Shown here piece by piece: positions 17,720 through 26,257 of a stretch of 44,959 nt of DNA. The stretch's first letter is position 1. Each line of letters begins with the position of its first letter. The notes beneath the pieces are model-generated. The model was not told the DNA's origin, ran no database searches, and saw only the letters and a program-made list of their open reading frames with translations. The stretch is from assembly GCA_023421135.1 (NCBI GenBank), contig JAEZUG010000073.1:1-44959 (forward strand), in the 5' to 3' direction. A program made the position numbers and the translations under genes. This DNA is from Candidatus Cloacimonadota bacterium (GTDB lineage: Bacteria > Cloacimonadota > Cloacimonadia > Cloacimonadales > Cloacimonadaceae).

Positions 17720-18526
17720 TCAGCTGAACATCACCAGGCTGACTGCCATGATGACCATCCCTGCGATCAGACCTCCAATGGCTATGTGATGTTCAGCATA
17801 TTCCTCGGCAGTGGGGAGGAGCTCATCCAGCGAGATATAGACCATGATGCCAGCAACTGCCGCAAAGACCATTCCAAAGGCCGCATCGTTCATGAAATTG
17901 CGCAAGAGCAGATAGCCCAACACAGCTCCCACTGGCTCGGAAAAGCCGGATAGAAAGGAGTAGAAGAAGGCTTTCTTGCGGCTCCTGGTGGCGTAATAGA
18001 CCGGCACGGAGACAGCAATGCCTTCCGGGATATTATGGATGGCGATGGCGACAGCGATGCTGATTCCCAGAGTGGGATCCTTCATTGCAGCCATGAAGGT
18101 GGCTAGTCCCTCGGGGAAATTGTGAATGCCGATCGCCAGAGCAGAGAAGACTCCCATACGTAATAGCTTTTTATCATCCGGCTGGCTCTTCTGTTCTGCA
18201 CAACCAACATTCTTCATCTCGTGGGGGTTTTCGTAGGAAGGCACCAGGTTATCAATCAGGGCAATGATACCCATTCCCACGAAGAAGGAGAGCAGTGTGA
18301 CCCAATAGCCAGGCCTATCCCCATAATAAAGCATCAGTGATTCCTTGGCTTTGGGAAAGATCTCTACAAAGGAGACGTAAATCATTACTCCAGCCGAGAG
18401 ACCCAGGGCGGCTGAGAGGAATTTGGGGCTGAACTTCTTGGATGTGAATGCCATCAGCGAGCCCACACCGGTGGCAAGACCTGCAAACAGAGTAAGGGCA
18501 AAAGCCAGGAAAAGACTATTGTTCAT
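17720..18526 (-). CDS. zupT: ZIP-family divalent metal transporter
   Basis: An inner-membrane zinc (and other divalent metal) importer. About eight hydrophobic segments are visible. The paired metal-site motifs HNFPEG and HNIPEG lie on two successive membrane helices, with the ZupT-type ending containing SLDELLPTAEEY. The start ATG at 18526 has GGAG 7 nt upstream; an in-frame TTG directly before it is not needed. The 268-residue length is typical. It is divergent from rpsA, with 235 bp between the starts, and no metal regulator is adjacent. Confidence 0.92.
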   Translation of the reverse strand: MNNSLFLAFALTLFAGLATGVGSLMAFTSKKFSPKFLSAALGLSAGVMIYVSFVEIFPKAKESLMLYYGDRPGYWVTLLSFFVGMGIIALIDNLVPSYENPHEMKNVGCAEQKSQPDDKKLLRMGVFSALAIGIHNFPEGLATFMAAMKDPTLGISIAVAIAIHNIPEGIAVSVPVYYATRSRKKAFFYSFLSGFSEPVGAVLGYLLLRNFMNDAAFGMVFAAVAGIMVYISLDELLPTAEEYAEHHIAIGGLIAGMVIMAVSLVMFS

Positions 18527-18761
18527 CAATTATCTCCGCACTTTGATATGGACAAGATATCTGAAACTGATACTATTCCAAGTCCAAAGCCGGACTGTGC
18601 CAGAGATCCTCTTCAGAAAGCTCATCTTTGCATAAGTTCTCCCTCTTCGTCCCCGGATTGAGACACAATTGCCCATCTAATCCGAACTTGCTTAAAATAG
18701 TGCTTTACAAAATCAAGCTCTTGGAAAGATTGGCACTTTGAAAAGTCGTTAGGAGTTACTT

Positions 18762-20273
18762 ATGTCAGACAAGGTGCGTGAAACAGGCAGCAAAGCTGCA
18801 ATGAAAGAACTGAAAGAAGAATATCTTCGCATGCTCGAAGAATCCTTTCAAAACACAACAGAATTTAAAAAAGGCGATGTCGTCGAAGCCCCGATCGCCA
18901 GCATAAACGAGAATTACATCATTGTAAATCTCGGCGGCAAGTTTGATGCCTATGCTGAAATCGGAGAATACAGCGACGAGAAAGGTGTTCTGAGTTTAAA
19001 CGTTGGCGATAACCTCAAGGGTTACATCGTCGATCAGAATGATCAGGGTTTTGTGATCGGTAAAAGCTTGACCAAGCAACACATGGATAAAGAATCCATC
19101 CGTGATGCTTATGACAAGAAGATGCCGGTGCAAGGCAAAGTCTATTCCGTCACCAAGGGTGGATTCAATGTTGATATCCTTGGCGCCAGAGCCTTTTGTC
19201 CCATATCCCAGATTTCCACTCATTCAGTGGAAGATGGTAGTGTCTTTATTGGCAAGACTTTGGATTTCCTGATTATCGAATGCTCGGATAACTGCCGCCG
19301 CGTTGTGGTTTCTCACCGCCAACTGGCAGACAAGCTTGATGCTGAGAAGAGAGAGGAAGCTCTTTCCAAGCTCACCATCGGTTCCACAGTCACCGGCAAA
19401 GTCGTTCGTATGACCGGCTTTGGCGCTTTCGTGGATCTGGGTGGAGTGGAAGGCCTGATGCACGTTTCCGAGATCTCCTGGCTTCATGTGATCAAGCCTC
19501 AGGACGTCTTGAAATCCAATCAGGAAGTGGAAGTAAAGGTTCTTGATATCAAGGGCGAGAAGATATCTCTTTCCATGAAAGCCCTGCAGGACAATCCCTT
19601 TACCGCTGCCATGAGTGACCTCAAAGAAGGCGACGTGGTAAATTGCCGCATTCTGCGTCTTCACAATTTTGGAGCCTTCGCCGAGCTCAAACCCGGCGTG
19701 GAAGGCCTGATTCCTGTCTCCGAGATCAGCCGCAACCGCAACATCTCCCATCCTCGTGAAATGCTCAAGGAAGGTGATTTTGTGCAGGTTCAGATCCTCC
19801 GGATAGACATGGACACACAAAAGATTTCTCTCTCCCTGAAAGCTCTTCAGGAAGATCCTTGGGTAAAGATAGACGAAGTCGTACAGATCGAGATTCCCTT
19901 TGAAGGTATCGTTGAAAGCTCCACAAACTTCGGAGTGTTTATCTCCATAGCCGATGGCGTCACCGGCCTTCTGCCCAGATCCAGAGTGCGCAAGACTGAT
20001 AACTTCAAATCCGGAGACAAAGTAACCATGAAGGTTACAGCCTTGGATCGGGATAATCATAGGATTACCCTGGATTATATCGACCGCGGTCCGGATGAAG
20101 TGATCGAACAGCGTCAGTACAACGATCAACCCAGAGAACCCAGACAATACGATCCCAGCCGCCCGCCCCGGGATAACAACCGTCGTGGTGGTGGACGCTC
20201 CCGTTCCGATGAAGAATGGCGTAAGTATGCCAATCAGAAGATCGATAGCGACAATCCTTTCAAAGATTTATAA
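18762..20273 (+). CDS. rpsA: 30S ribosomal protein S1
   Basis: It binds mRNA on the 30S subunit. Five S1 OB-fold repeats can be traced at roughly residues 37-103, 121-186, 206-273, 288-361 and 378-440. Repeats three and four carry the canonical GFGAFVDL / NFGAFAEL and GLMHVSEIS / GLIPVSEIS motifs. E. coli S1 has six repeats in 557 residues; this protein has 503. The C-terminal tail (about 450-503) is rich in Arg, Pro, Asp and Gly (DNNRRGGGRSRS), probably disordered and RNA-binding. AGGAG lies 8 nt before the ATG. It is followed 8 bp later by lysS. Confidence 0.95.
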   Translation: MSDKVRETGSKAAMKELKEEYLRMLEESFQNTTEFKKGDVVEAPIASINENYIIVNLGGKFDAYAEIGEYSDEKGVLSLNVGDNLKGYIVDQNDQGFVIGKSLTKQHMDKESIRDAYDKKMPVQGKVYSVTKGGFNVDILGARAFCPISQISTHSVEDGSVFIGKTLDFLIIECSDNCRRVVVSHRQLADKLDAEKREEALSKLTIGSTVTGKVVRMTGFGAFVDLGGVEGLMHVSEISWLHVIKPQDVLKSNQEVEVKVLDIKGEKISLSMKALQDNPFTAAMSDLKEGDVVNCRILRLHNFGAFAELKPGVEGLIPVSEISRNRNISHPREMLKEGDFVQVQILRIDMDTQKISLSLKALQEDPWVKIDEVVQIEIPFEGIVESSTNFGVFISIADGVTGLLPRSRVRKTDNFKSGDKVTMKVTALDRDNHRITLDYIDRGPDEVIEQRQYNDQPREPRQYDPSRPPRDNNRRGGGRSRSDEEWRKYANQKIDSDNPFKDL

Positions 20274-20281
20274 AGAAATAG

Positions 20282-21784
20282 ATGCAGCCGAACCTGAACC
20301 AATTGGTCAAGCTTCGCAGAGAGAAGCTTGAGAAGATCAAAGCGCTCGGAATAGAGCCGTATCCCATCGAGTCTTCACGCAGCCATAAGGTTGCGGAAGT
20401 CTTGACGGACAGAGATGCTTGGCTGGCTGAAGAGCGGAATGTTACTCTGGCAGGCCGTCTGGTGGCAATGCGCCGTCAGGGCAGGCTGGGCTTTGGCAAT
20501 CTGGAAGATGACAGCGGCAAGCTCCAGATCTACGTTCAACAGGATCTGGTCGGCGTGGAGAACTACGAGCTCTTCAAGCTTTGCGATGCCGGAGACTTCA
20601 TTCAGGTTACCGGGACTATGTTCAACACCCAAGCCGGTGAGTATTCCATCAAAGTGAGCCACTTGGAGCTCTTGAGCAAAAACCTCCGCCCACTTCCGGC
20701 AGTAAAAGAGAAGCAGGTGGATGGCAAGACGGTTCGCTACGATGAATTTGCCGATATCGAGCTGCGTTATCGCAAGCGCTATCTGGATCTACTGCTCAAT
20801 CCTGAGCACCGCAAGACCTTTGAAAAACGTTCTCATCTTATCTCTGCTATTCGCAGGTTTATGGATGATCTGGGCTATATCGAAGTGGAGACGCCCACTC
20901 TGCAACCGCTTTATGGCGGAGCCAATGCCAGACCCTTTGTGACTCATCACAATACTCTGGACGTGGATCTCTATCTCAGGATAGCCACGGAGCTCTATCT
21001 CAAGCGTCTGATCGTGGGTGGCTTTGAACGGGTTTACGAGATCGGGAAGAACTTCCGCAACGAAGGCATGGACCGCACTCATAACCCGGAATTCACTCTG
21101 ATGGAATTCTATCAGGCTTATTCAGATCTGAATGGCATGATGGATATCTGCGAGCGGCTATTCAAGCATTTGGCCCGGGATGTGATCGGCAAGGATAGCT
21201 ACCAATACCACGGCTCAATAGTGGATATCACCGGAGAGTGGACCAGAGCCACAATGACTGAGCTGGTCTCTCTGCACACGGGACAGGACTTTGCTAATTG
21301 GGACGAAGAGAGGCTTCTGGCCTTTTGCCGGCAGCATAAGCTGGAAATCCCGGCTGGATCGGGTCCTGGAAAGCTGATTGCACTGCTCTTTGAACACTTT
21401 GTGGAAGCAAAGCTGATTCAGCCCACTTTTGTCTGCGATTTCCCCAAGGAGATCTCCCCTCTGGCTAAAGCCAAGCCGGATAATCCTCTGCTTGCCGACC
21501 GCTTTGAACTCTTCATTGCCGGCAATGAATTTGCCAATGCCTTCAGCGAACTCAATGATCCCCTGGATCAGAGGGCACGTCTGGAAGCTCAGGCAGCTCT
21601 GCGGGCTTTGGGTGATGATGAGGCCAACGTGGTGGATGAAGACTTCCTGGAAGCCCTCGAGTACGGCATGCCACCCATGGGTGGACAAGGCATCGGGATC
21701 GACCGCCTGGTGATGCTCTTTACCGAAAACGACTCCATCAAGGAAGTGATACTCTTCCCGCAGATGAAACCCGAAACTAACTAA
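20282..21784 (+). CDS. lysS: Lysyl-tRNA synthetase, class II
   Basis: It charges tRNA-Lys. An N-terminal OB-fold anticodon-binding domain covers roughly residues 55-160. The class II core includes RKRYLDLL, motif 2 with FRNEGMDRTHNPEFT, and motif 3 GGQGIGIDRLVML near the C-terminus. The 500-residue length is normal. It starts 8 bp after rpsA without a clear binding site, which suggests translation by ribosomes leaving rpsA. A terminator ends the pair at 21812-21850. Confidence 0.96.
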   Translation: MQPNLNQLVKLRREKLEKIKALGIEPYPIESSRSHKVAEVLTDRDAWLAEERNVTLAGRLVAMRRQGRLGFGNLEDDSGKLQIYVQQDLVGVENYELFKLCDAGDFIQVTGTMFNTQAGEYSIKVSHLELLSKNLRPLPAVKEKQVDGKTVRYDEFADIELRYRKRYLDLLLNPEHRKTFEKRSHLISAIRRFMDDLGYIEVETPTLQPLYGGANARPFVTHHNTLDVDLYLRIATELYLKRLIVGGFERVYEIGKNFRNEGMDRTHNPEFTLMEFYQAYSDLNGMMDICERLFKHLARDVIGKDSYQYHGSIVDITGEWTRATMTELVSLHTGQDFANWDEERLLAFCRQHKLEIPAGSGPGKLIALLFEHFVEAKLIQPTFVCDFPKEISPLAKAKPDNPLLADRFELFIAGNEFANAFSELNDPLDQRARLEAQAALRALGDDEANVVDEDFLEALEYGMPPMGGQGIGIDRLVMLFTENDSIKEVILFPQMKPETN

Positions 21785-21811
21785 CGATATATAAACGCAC
21801 CAATTTACAAT

Positions 21812-21850
21812 GAGTGAAGTCTCAGATCAGGCTTCACTCTTTCTTTTTGT
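21812..21850 (+). terminator. Intrinsic terminator after rpsA-lysS
   Basis: An 8-bp stem GAGTGAAG (21812-21819) / CTTCACTC (21832-21839) is followed by the T-rich tract TTTCTTTTTG, 28 bp beyond the lysS stop. Confidence 0.85.
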
Positions 21851-22064
21851 GTAAAATCCCCTCCCCGGAGCTGTCCCGAAACCAGAAATCTTGCTATTTT
21901 GAGCAGTTGTTTGGGTCTAGTAAAGAGTATTCACTCGACTATGAGCTCCTGTTTGCTTGTCCCGAAACTACTTTCGTGAGAATCGTAAGTTTCGTGACAA
22001 CTCCTCCAGACTTCGGGAGGATTTTAATCCGACCCCATGAACCCTTCATAGTGAAACAACCCGG

Positions 22065-22187
22065 AGGAGGATTGAAATCCCCCTCCCCAGTCCCGTTCCG
22101 GTAAATGGGAGAAGATCGTTAGTATACTACAAAGAAAACGGTGGTTGAAACCACCGCCTCTAATCTGAAAACCCGATCAATCGGGTT
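22065..22187. repeat. Three short hairpins in a row
   Basis: GGAGGAGGATT pairs with AATCCCCCTCC with one mismatch (about 22065-22088). CGGTGGTT/AACCACCG forms a perfect stem at 22139-22156, and AACCCGAT/ATCGGGTT at 22170-22187, each with a 2-base loop. None is followed by a T-tract. Confidence 0.6.
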
Positions 22188-22218
22188 GGTAGCTCTGTTT
22201 GCTGTTCAATCTCAGAGT

Positions 22219-22296
22219 GTTTCTGCCAATTTGGATATATCGGGGTCCCCCAAAGCGGAATAAAGTGAAGCTTTGGGGTGAACTGGCAGACCAATG
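22219..22296. repeat. Nested inverted repeat related to the 68-bp repeat
   Basis: The outer arms GTTTCTGCCAA (22219-22229) and TGGCAGACCAAT (22284-22295) match, in reverse orientation, the hairpin arms of the 68-bp repeat at 36250-36280. Between them lies another perfect stem, CCCCAAAGC (22248-22256) / GCTTTGGGG (22270-22278), absent from the other copies. Confidence 0.6.
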
Positions 22297-22440
22297 CAGC
22301 GAAGCAGCGCAGCACTCGTCACTGGTAACTTGTCACTTTCTGTTCACTGATCACTAATTTGTTTGTTTTTCTTGACCCAATTGACAGATATAGAATCTTG
22401 ACCTAAGTTTATGCCAGAAAAAGGGGATTAATAGTAACTG

Positions 22441-24141
22441 ATGAATATCATGGGATTTATCAATTTCTTCGGTGGACTTGCACTGTTTCTATTTGGTATG
22501 ACCAAGATGTCCGATAATCTGCAGGCAGTGGCCGGAGCAGAAATGCGGCGTATCCTGAAAAAAATCACGGACAAGCCCTGGAAAGGTGTTCTGGTAGGCG
22601 TGGGAGTGACCAGCCTGATCCAAAGCAGTTCCGCTACAACCGTGATGTTGATAGGCTTGGTCAATGCCGGGATCATGAATTTGCAACAGGCTGTTGGTGT
22701 AGTAATGGGAGCCAATATCGGTACCACGGTTACGGCTCAGCTCTTAGCTTTTAACATCGGCAAGTTTGCCTATGGAATCATCATCGTCGGTGTGGTGCTG
22801 CTCTTCCTCAAGAAAAGCCGGGCGATGGAAAAATGGAGCGGGATTGTTCTTGGCTTCGGGCTCCTCTTCATCGGTTTGAATGTGATGTCTGCAGCAGTGG
22901 AACCTCTTAAGAATTCACAAATGGCACGCGATCTGATGACAAATGTGGCTGGGAACCCTTTTCTGGGTATTCTGACCGGTATGCTCTTTACCATGATTAT
23001 CCAAAGCTCATCGGCTTCAATAGGCATCACGATGGTTTTGGCTTCAAACGGTCTGATTACCTACGAAGGCGCTCTCTACCTGGTGTTTGGAGATAATATC
23101 GGCACGACTATCACTGCCTGGTTGGCAGGAATGGGAGCAAACTACACTGCCAAACGAGTGGCTTTTGTTCATACTATATTCAACGTTTTTGGCACTTTGA
23201 TCTTTGCCACTCTGACGTATTTGGGGGTCTACAAAGTCTTCATCAATTACATCACTCCCGGAAACGTCTATCTGGGTGAAAACATGGCTCGGCACGTGGC
23301 GAACTCCCATACCTTCTTCAATGTGCTGAACACATTGATCTTCCTTCCGCTGGCAGGGATTTTGGCTCACCTGGCTATCAAGGCCATACCCAAGAGCAAA
23401 GAAGACACACTATCATTGGGAGAGCCCAAGCATTTGGACTACAGGCTTCTGGGGGATTCAGAACTTGCTGTTGACCAATCCCTGAAAGAAATGCGGGAGA
23501 TGTTGAGACTGGTTCGGAGAGCAGTGACCCTGTCCTATGAGGCTTACAGCGAAAAGAACTATCGCAAGCAGGCTAAAGTCCCCGTGATCGAGAGTGCTAT
23601 TGACTCACTTCAGAAAGAGATTACTCTGTATCTGGTTTCATTGAATGAACGCTGTCATTCAGATATAGTGATCAGAAAAATACCCTCACTGTTGCATACT
23701 GTCAACGACATTGAAAAGCTGGGAGATTATGCTCTCGAGCTGAATAATATCCTCAATACGCAAATCCTGGGGCAACGTAACACATTATCCGTTAAACTGG
23801 AAGGAATGGTTTCCGACCTGCAGAGTAAAATGATGTATATGCTGGATCTCTCCATAGAGTATATGGAGTCACTCAAAGTGGATTACGTCTTTAAAATCAT
23901 AGAGATAGAGGGACGCATCAACGAGCAGCATTTTAACCTTCGTAAGGAGGTTCTCCTGGGAATTCAGGATGGAAGCTGCGAGCCCAGCGGAGGATTGAAC
24001 ACAATAGATTTTATCGATACAGTGGAGATTTTTGCTGATAAGATGAAGAATCTGGTCAAAGCCGGTTCCCACGGATTTGTTTACAATCCCTCCGAGGATG
24101 AAGATCGTTTCCCCGAAGATTTTGAGGAAGACGACGATTGA
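22441..24141 (+). CDS. Na/Pi cotransporter family protein with PhoU-like C-terminal domain
   Basis: Probably a sodium-dependent phosphate transporter in the inner membrane (NptA/YjbB type). The membrane domain (residues about 1-310) has the two inverted-repeat signatures: QSSSATT followed by GANIGTTVTA, and QSSSASIG followed by GDNIGTTITAWLAG. Residues about 340-530 are helical and PhoU-like. The tail is very acidic (EDEDRFPEDFEEDDD). Met4 is a possible alternative start. No clear binding site is seen. It stands alone between lysS and tatD, with about 100 bp before tatD. Confidence 0.93.
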   Translation: MNIMGFINFFGGLALFLFGMTKMSDNLQAVAGAEMRRILKKITDKPWKGVLVGVGVTSLIQSSSATTVMLIGLVNAGIMNLQQAVGVVMGANIGTTVTAQLLAFNIGKFAYGIIIVGVVLLFLKKSRAMEKWSGIVLGFGLLFIGLNVMSAAVEPLKNSQMARDLMTNVAGNPFLGILTGMLFTMIIQSSSASIGITMVLASNGLITYEGALYLVFGDNIGTTITAWLAGMGANYTAKRVAFVHTIFNVFGTLIFATLTYLGVYKVFINYITPGNVYLGENMARHVANSHTFFNVLNTLIFLPLAGILAHLAIKAIPKSKEDTLSLGEPKHLDYRLLGDSELAVDQSLKEMREMLRLVRRAVTLSYEAYSEKNYRKQAKVPVIESAIDSLQKEITLYLVSLNERCHSDIVIRKIPSLLHTVNDIEKLGDYALELNNILNTQILGQRNTLSVKLEGMVSDLQSKMMYMLDLSIEYMESLKVDYVFKIIEIEGRINEQHFNLRKEVLLGIQDGSCEPSGGLNTIDFIDTVEIFADKMKNLVKAGSHGFVYNPSEDEDRFPEDFEEDDD

Positions 24142-24240
24142 TGACCGGAGAGGCTGCGAGATTTAGCAGAAGCTTATTGACAAGAATAAAGCCCTTGGTA
24201 TTCCTTGACCCAAATAAGAATTAGGGGTTACAGACAGTAA

Positions 24241-25038
24241 ATGAAGCTCTTTGAATCGCACGCTCACCTGGATTTGCCGGATTTTGAATCAGACCGTGAA
24301 TCCTTGATAAATAAATGCTTTAGCCATGGGATTGAGTATATCATAAACATTGGTTTCAACAAAGAGACCTCTATCAGTTCCCTGGAGCTGGCCAAGAAAC
24401 ATTTGCACATCTTTGCCACGGTGGGTTTCCACCCGCACGATGCCACCGATTTTGATGCAGAACTGATCAAGCGTCTTGCCCGGGAGAAGAAAGTGGTGGC
24501 AATTGGGGAGATTGGCTTGGATTTCTTTCGCAATCTCTCCCCGTATCCGGTTCAGCGCGAAGTCTTTGCCAATCAGGCACATCTTGCCGTGGAGTATGAT
24601 CTGCCTGTGGTGATTCACGATCGAGAAGCGCATCAGGAATGCTACAAAATCCTGAAGCAGGAAGGCGTGAAAGAAGCTGTGTTCCACTGCTTCTCGGGAG
24701 ATATCATCTTTGCTCAACAGGTGCTGGACGCAGGCTGGATGGTGAGTTTTACCGGATCAATTACCTATGCCAATTCTCACATGGAGGATGTCTTGCGCAT
24801 TGTGCCCATGGATCGTTTTATGATTGAAACCGATTGTCCCTATCTCCCTCCGCATCCGCATAGGGGAAAGAGGAACAGTCCACTGTATTTACCCTTGATA
24901 GCCGAGAAAATTGCTGCGGTCAAGGAAATCAGCCCGGAAGAAGTGGCCAAGGCTGCCTTTGACAATGCCTATCGCTTTTTCAGGATTCCACCCGATCCGG
25001 TGAAACCGGCTCATCACAAAGCAGGTCATAAGAAATGA
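24241..25038 (+). CDS. tatD: TatD-family metal-dependent hydrolase / DNase
   Basis: A TIM-barrel hydrolase of the TatD group, cytoplasmic, linked in the family to 3'-5' DNA trimming. Metal ligands are visible: HAH at residues 7-9, the Glu in GEIGLD, His in VVIHDR, His in FHCFSG and Asp in ETDCPYLPPHP. The 265-residue length is typical. A basic tail HHKAGHKK ends the protein. Its stop overlaps the start of the next gene as ATGA, suggesting translational coupling. It opens the long plus-strand run to 35414. TTGACA at 24177 with TATTCC 16 nt later is a possible promoter. Confidence 0.93.
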   Translation: MKLFESHAHLDLPDFESDRESLINKCFSHGIEYIINIGFNKETSISSLELAKKHLHIFATVGFHPHDATDFDAELIKRLAREKKVVAIGEIGLDFFRNLSPYPVQREVFANQAHLAVEYDLPVVIHDREAHQECYKILKQEGVKEAVFHCFSGDIIFAQQVLDAGWMVSFTGSITYANSHMEDVLRIVPMDRFMIETDCPYLPPHPHRGKRNSPLYLPLIAEKIAAVKEISPEEVAKAAFDNAYRFFRIPPDPVKPAHHKAGHKK

Positions 25039-26255
25039 AAAGTACATTGCTAACTATGTGTCTGATAATCCTGGCGATAGGTTTGTCTGCCGGAAACTCT
25101 GTTTTTGCCTATGACGGTTATCCTGTGCAGTTTTATGGCAGGGATATCTATAGCATGGGTATGGGGGAGACCGGCTCCAGCGACGTTTTCAGGGTTAACA
25201 ACGGTTATGCCAATCCGGCGCTTTCCAGCGATTCCAATCTGTCTCTCTTCTCCACTGGGTTGATCCTGGGCTGGACCCGATACAGTAGCGAGACAGCGGC
25301 TCAGGGAGAGCAGAACTTCACAGATAACTCTCTGGATCTGCCCTATTTCAGCATGAGCATCCCCTACCGTAAACACCGCTTTGGCTTTCAATTCAATTCC
25401 TTTGCCTCTGGTCTGGTGAGTAACGAAACAAGCTGGGAAGACAGCGCTTCGGGTCTGGACATCACAGAACAGCAAGAGATGGATCGTTATATCTACAGGG
25501 CAGATCTGATATATAGCTACAGGCTGCATGGTCTGAGCCTGGGTCTGAGCGGCAATTTCTATTTTGGTCATGAGACTCATAGCTTTGTTCAGGAAAGCGG
25601 CAGCGGGATCTTCGATGTCCGGGAGCAGCTTATCCGCAAGTATAAGAACACAACAGCAACTATGGGTGCGATCTACAAGCTTCCCAAGCTGGCTTTTGGG
25701 GCGTATTACACGATGCCTGTCACGCTCAAGGGAGATCTGGTTCGCACTTCCATTCATGAAGTAGAAGATCCCGTCGATTACGAACAAGAGCTTCCGGCTC
25801 AGCTATCTGCATCGGTCACAGCCCTACCTTCCAGAACCCTTAAAGTGGCTGCAGATTTGATCTATGAGGATTGGACTTCTATTCGGACAGATGGAGCTCA
25901 AAGCCTGAAATTGGGCTTGGGAGTGGCTTATGAGCCGGTTCGGGAGGAATATGAGACTGGATTTGGCAGAATTCCCTTCCGGGCTGGAGCATCCTGGAGG
26001 AAGCTGCCCTTCAAGAGCCAGAATGGCACAGAGATCAACGAGCTGTCTCTGAGCACCGGAGTCAGTTTCAAGCTGGCACGCCTAGCCAATCGTTTGGATC
26101 TGGGTTTTCAATACACCCGCCGAGGAAGCGTTGCCGATAACGGGCTGATGGACAATTCCTTCATGCTGATGATCGGCATGACGGGTTTTGACATTCTTAC
26201 CAAAGCTCCGGATCGGAAAGCTCCCAGAGAAATCCCTCTGGCTGAGGAGTTGTAA
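25035..26255 (+). CDS. Outer-membrane beta-barrel protein, PorV/FadL-like
   Basis: A 406-residue exported protein with a clear signal peptide (about 1-25, cut before YDGY). The mature N-terminus has the pattern of the FCB PorV/FadL-like barrels: SMGMGETGSSDVFRV followed by GYANPALS. The rest shows alternating aromatic strands with short turns. It could be a transport or secretion-associated barrel; the sequence does not say which. It overlaps tatD by 4 bp and is followed 2 bp later by the RecJ-like gene. Confidence 0.75.
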   Translation: MKSTLLTMCLIILAIGLSAGNSVFAYDGYPVQFYGRDIYSMGMGETGSSDVFRVNNGYANPALSSDSNLSLFSTGLILGWTRYSSETAAQGEQNFTDNSLDLPYFSMSIPYRKHRFGFQFNSFASGLVSNETSWEDSASGLDITEQQEMDRYIYRADLIYSYRLHGLSLGLSGNFYFGHETHSFVQESGSGIFDVREQLIRKYKNTTATMGAIYKLPKLAFGAYYTMPVTLKGDLVRTSIHEVEDPVDYEQELPAQLSASVTALPSRTLKVAADLIYEDWTSIRTDGAQSLKLGLGVAYEPVREEYETGFGRIPFRAGASWRKLPFKSQNGTEINELSLSTGVSFKLARLANRLDLGFQYTRRGSVADNGLMDNSFMLMIGMTGFDILTKAPDRKAPREIPLAEEL

Positions 26256-26257
26256 GG

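Larger units (their letters stand above)
21785..22440. other. 656-bp hairpin-rich non-coding gap
   Basis: After the lysS terminator this gap has no convincing gene; the open frame 21814-22104 starts inside the terminator and covers palindromic DNA. It contains several stem-loops, a relative of the 68-bp repeat (22219-22296) and a leader-like segment (22318-22339) that differs at one base in 22 from the leader of copy B. CTTGACCCAA at 22371 recurs upstream of tatD at 24204. Confidence 0.65.

Noticed and set aside
19224..20147. 307-residue open frame on the minus strand opposite rpsA
   Set aside because: Antisense to S1 repeats; its apparent internal repeats only mirror them.
21814..22104. 96-codon open frame after lysS
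   Set aside because: It begins inside the lysS terminator and spans palindromic DNA; Pro/Phe/Arg-rich composition looks like translated repeats.
22371..24213. CTTGACCCAA shared upstream of the Na/Pi gene (22371) and tatD (24204) as a promoter or operator
   Set aside because: A ten-base match at different distances from the starts (70 and 37 bp), with no consistent -10 partner, is too weak to call.
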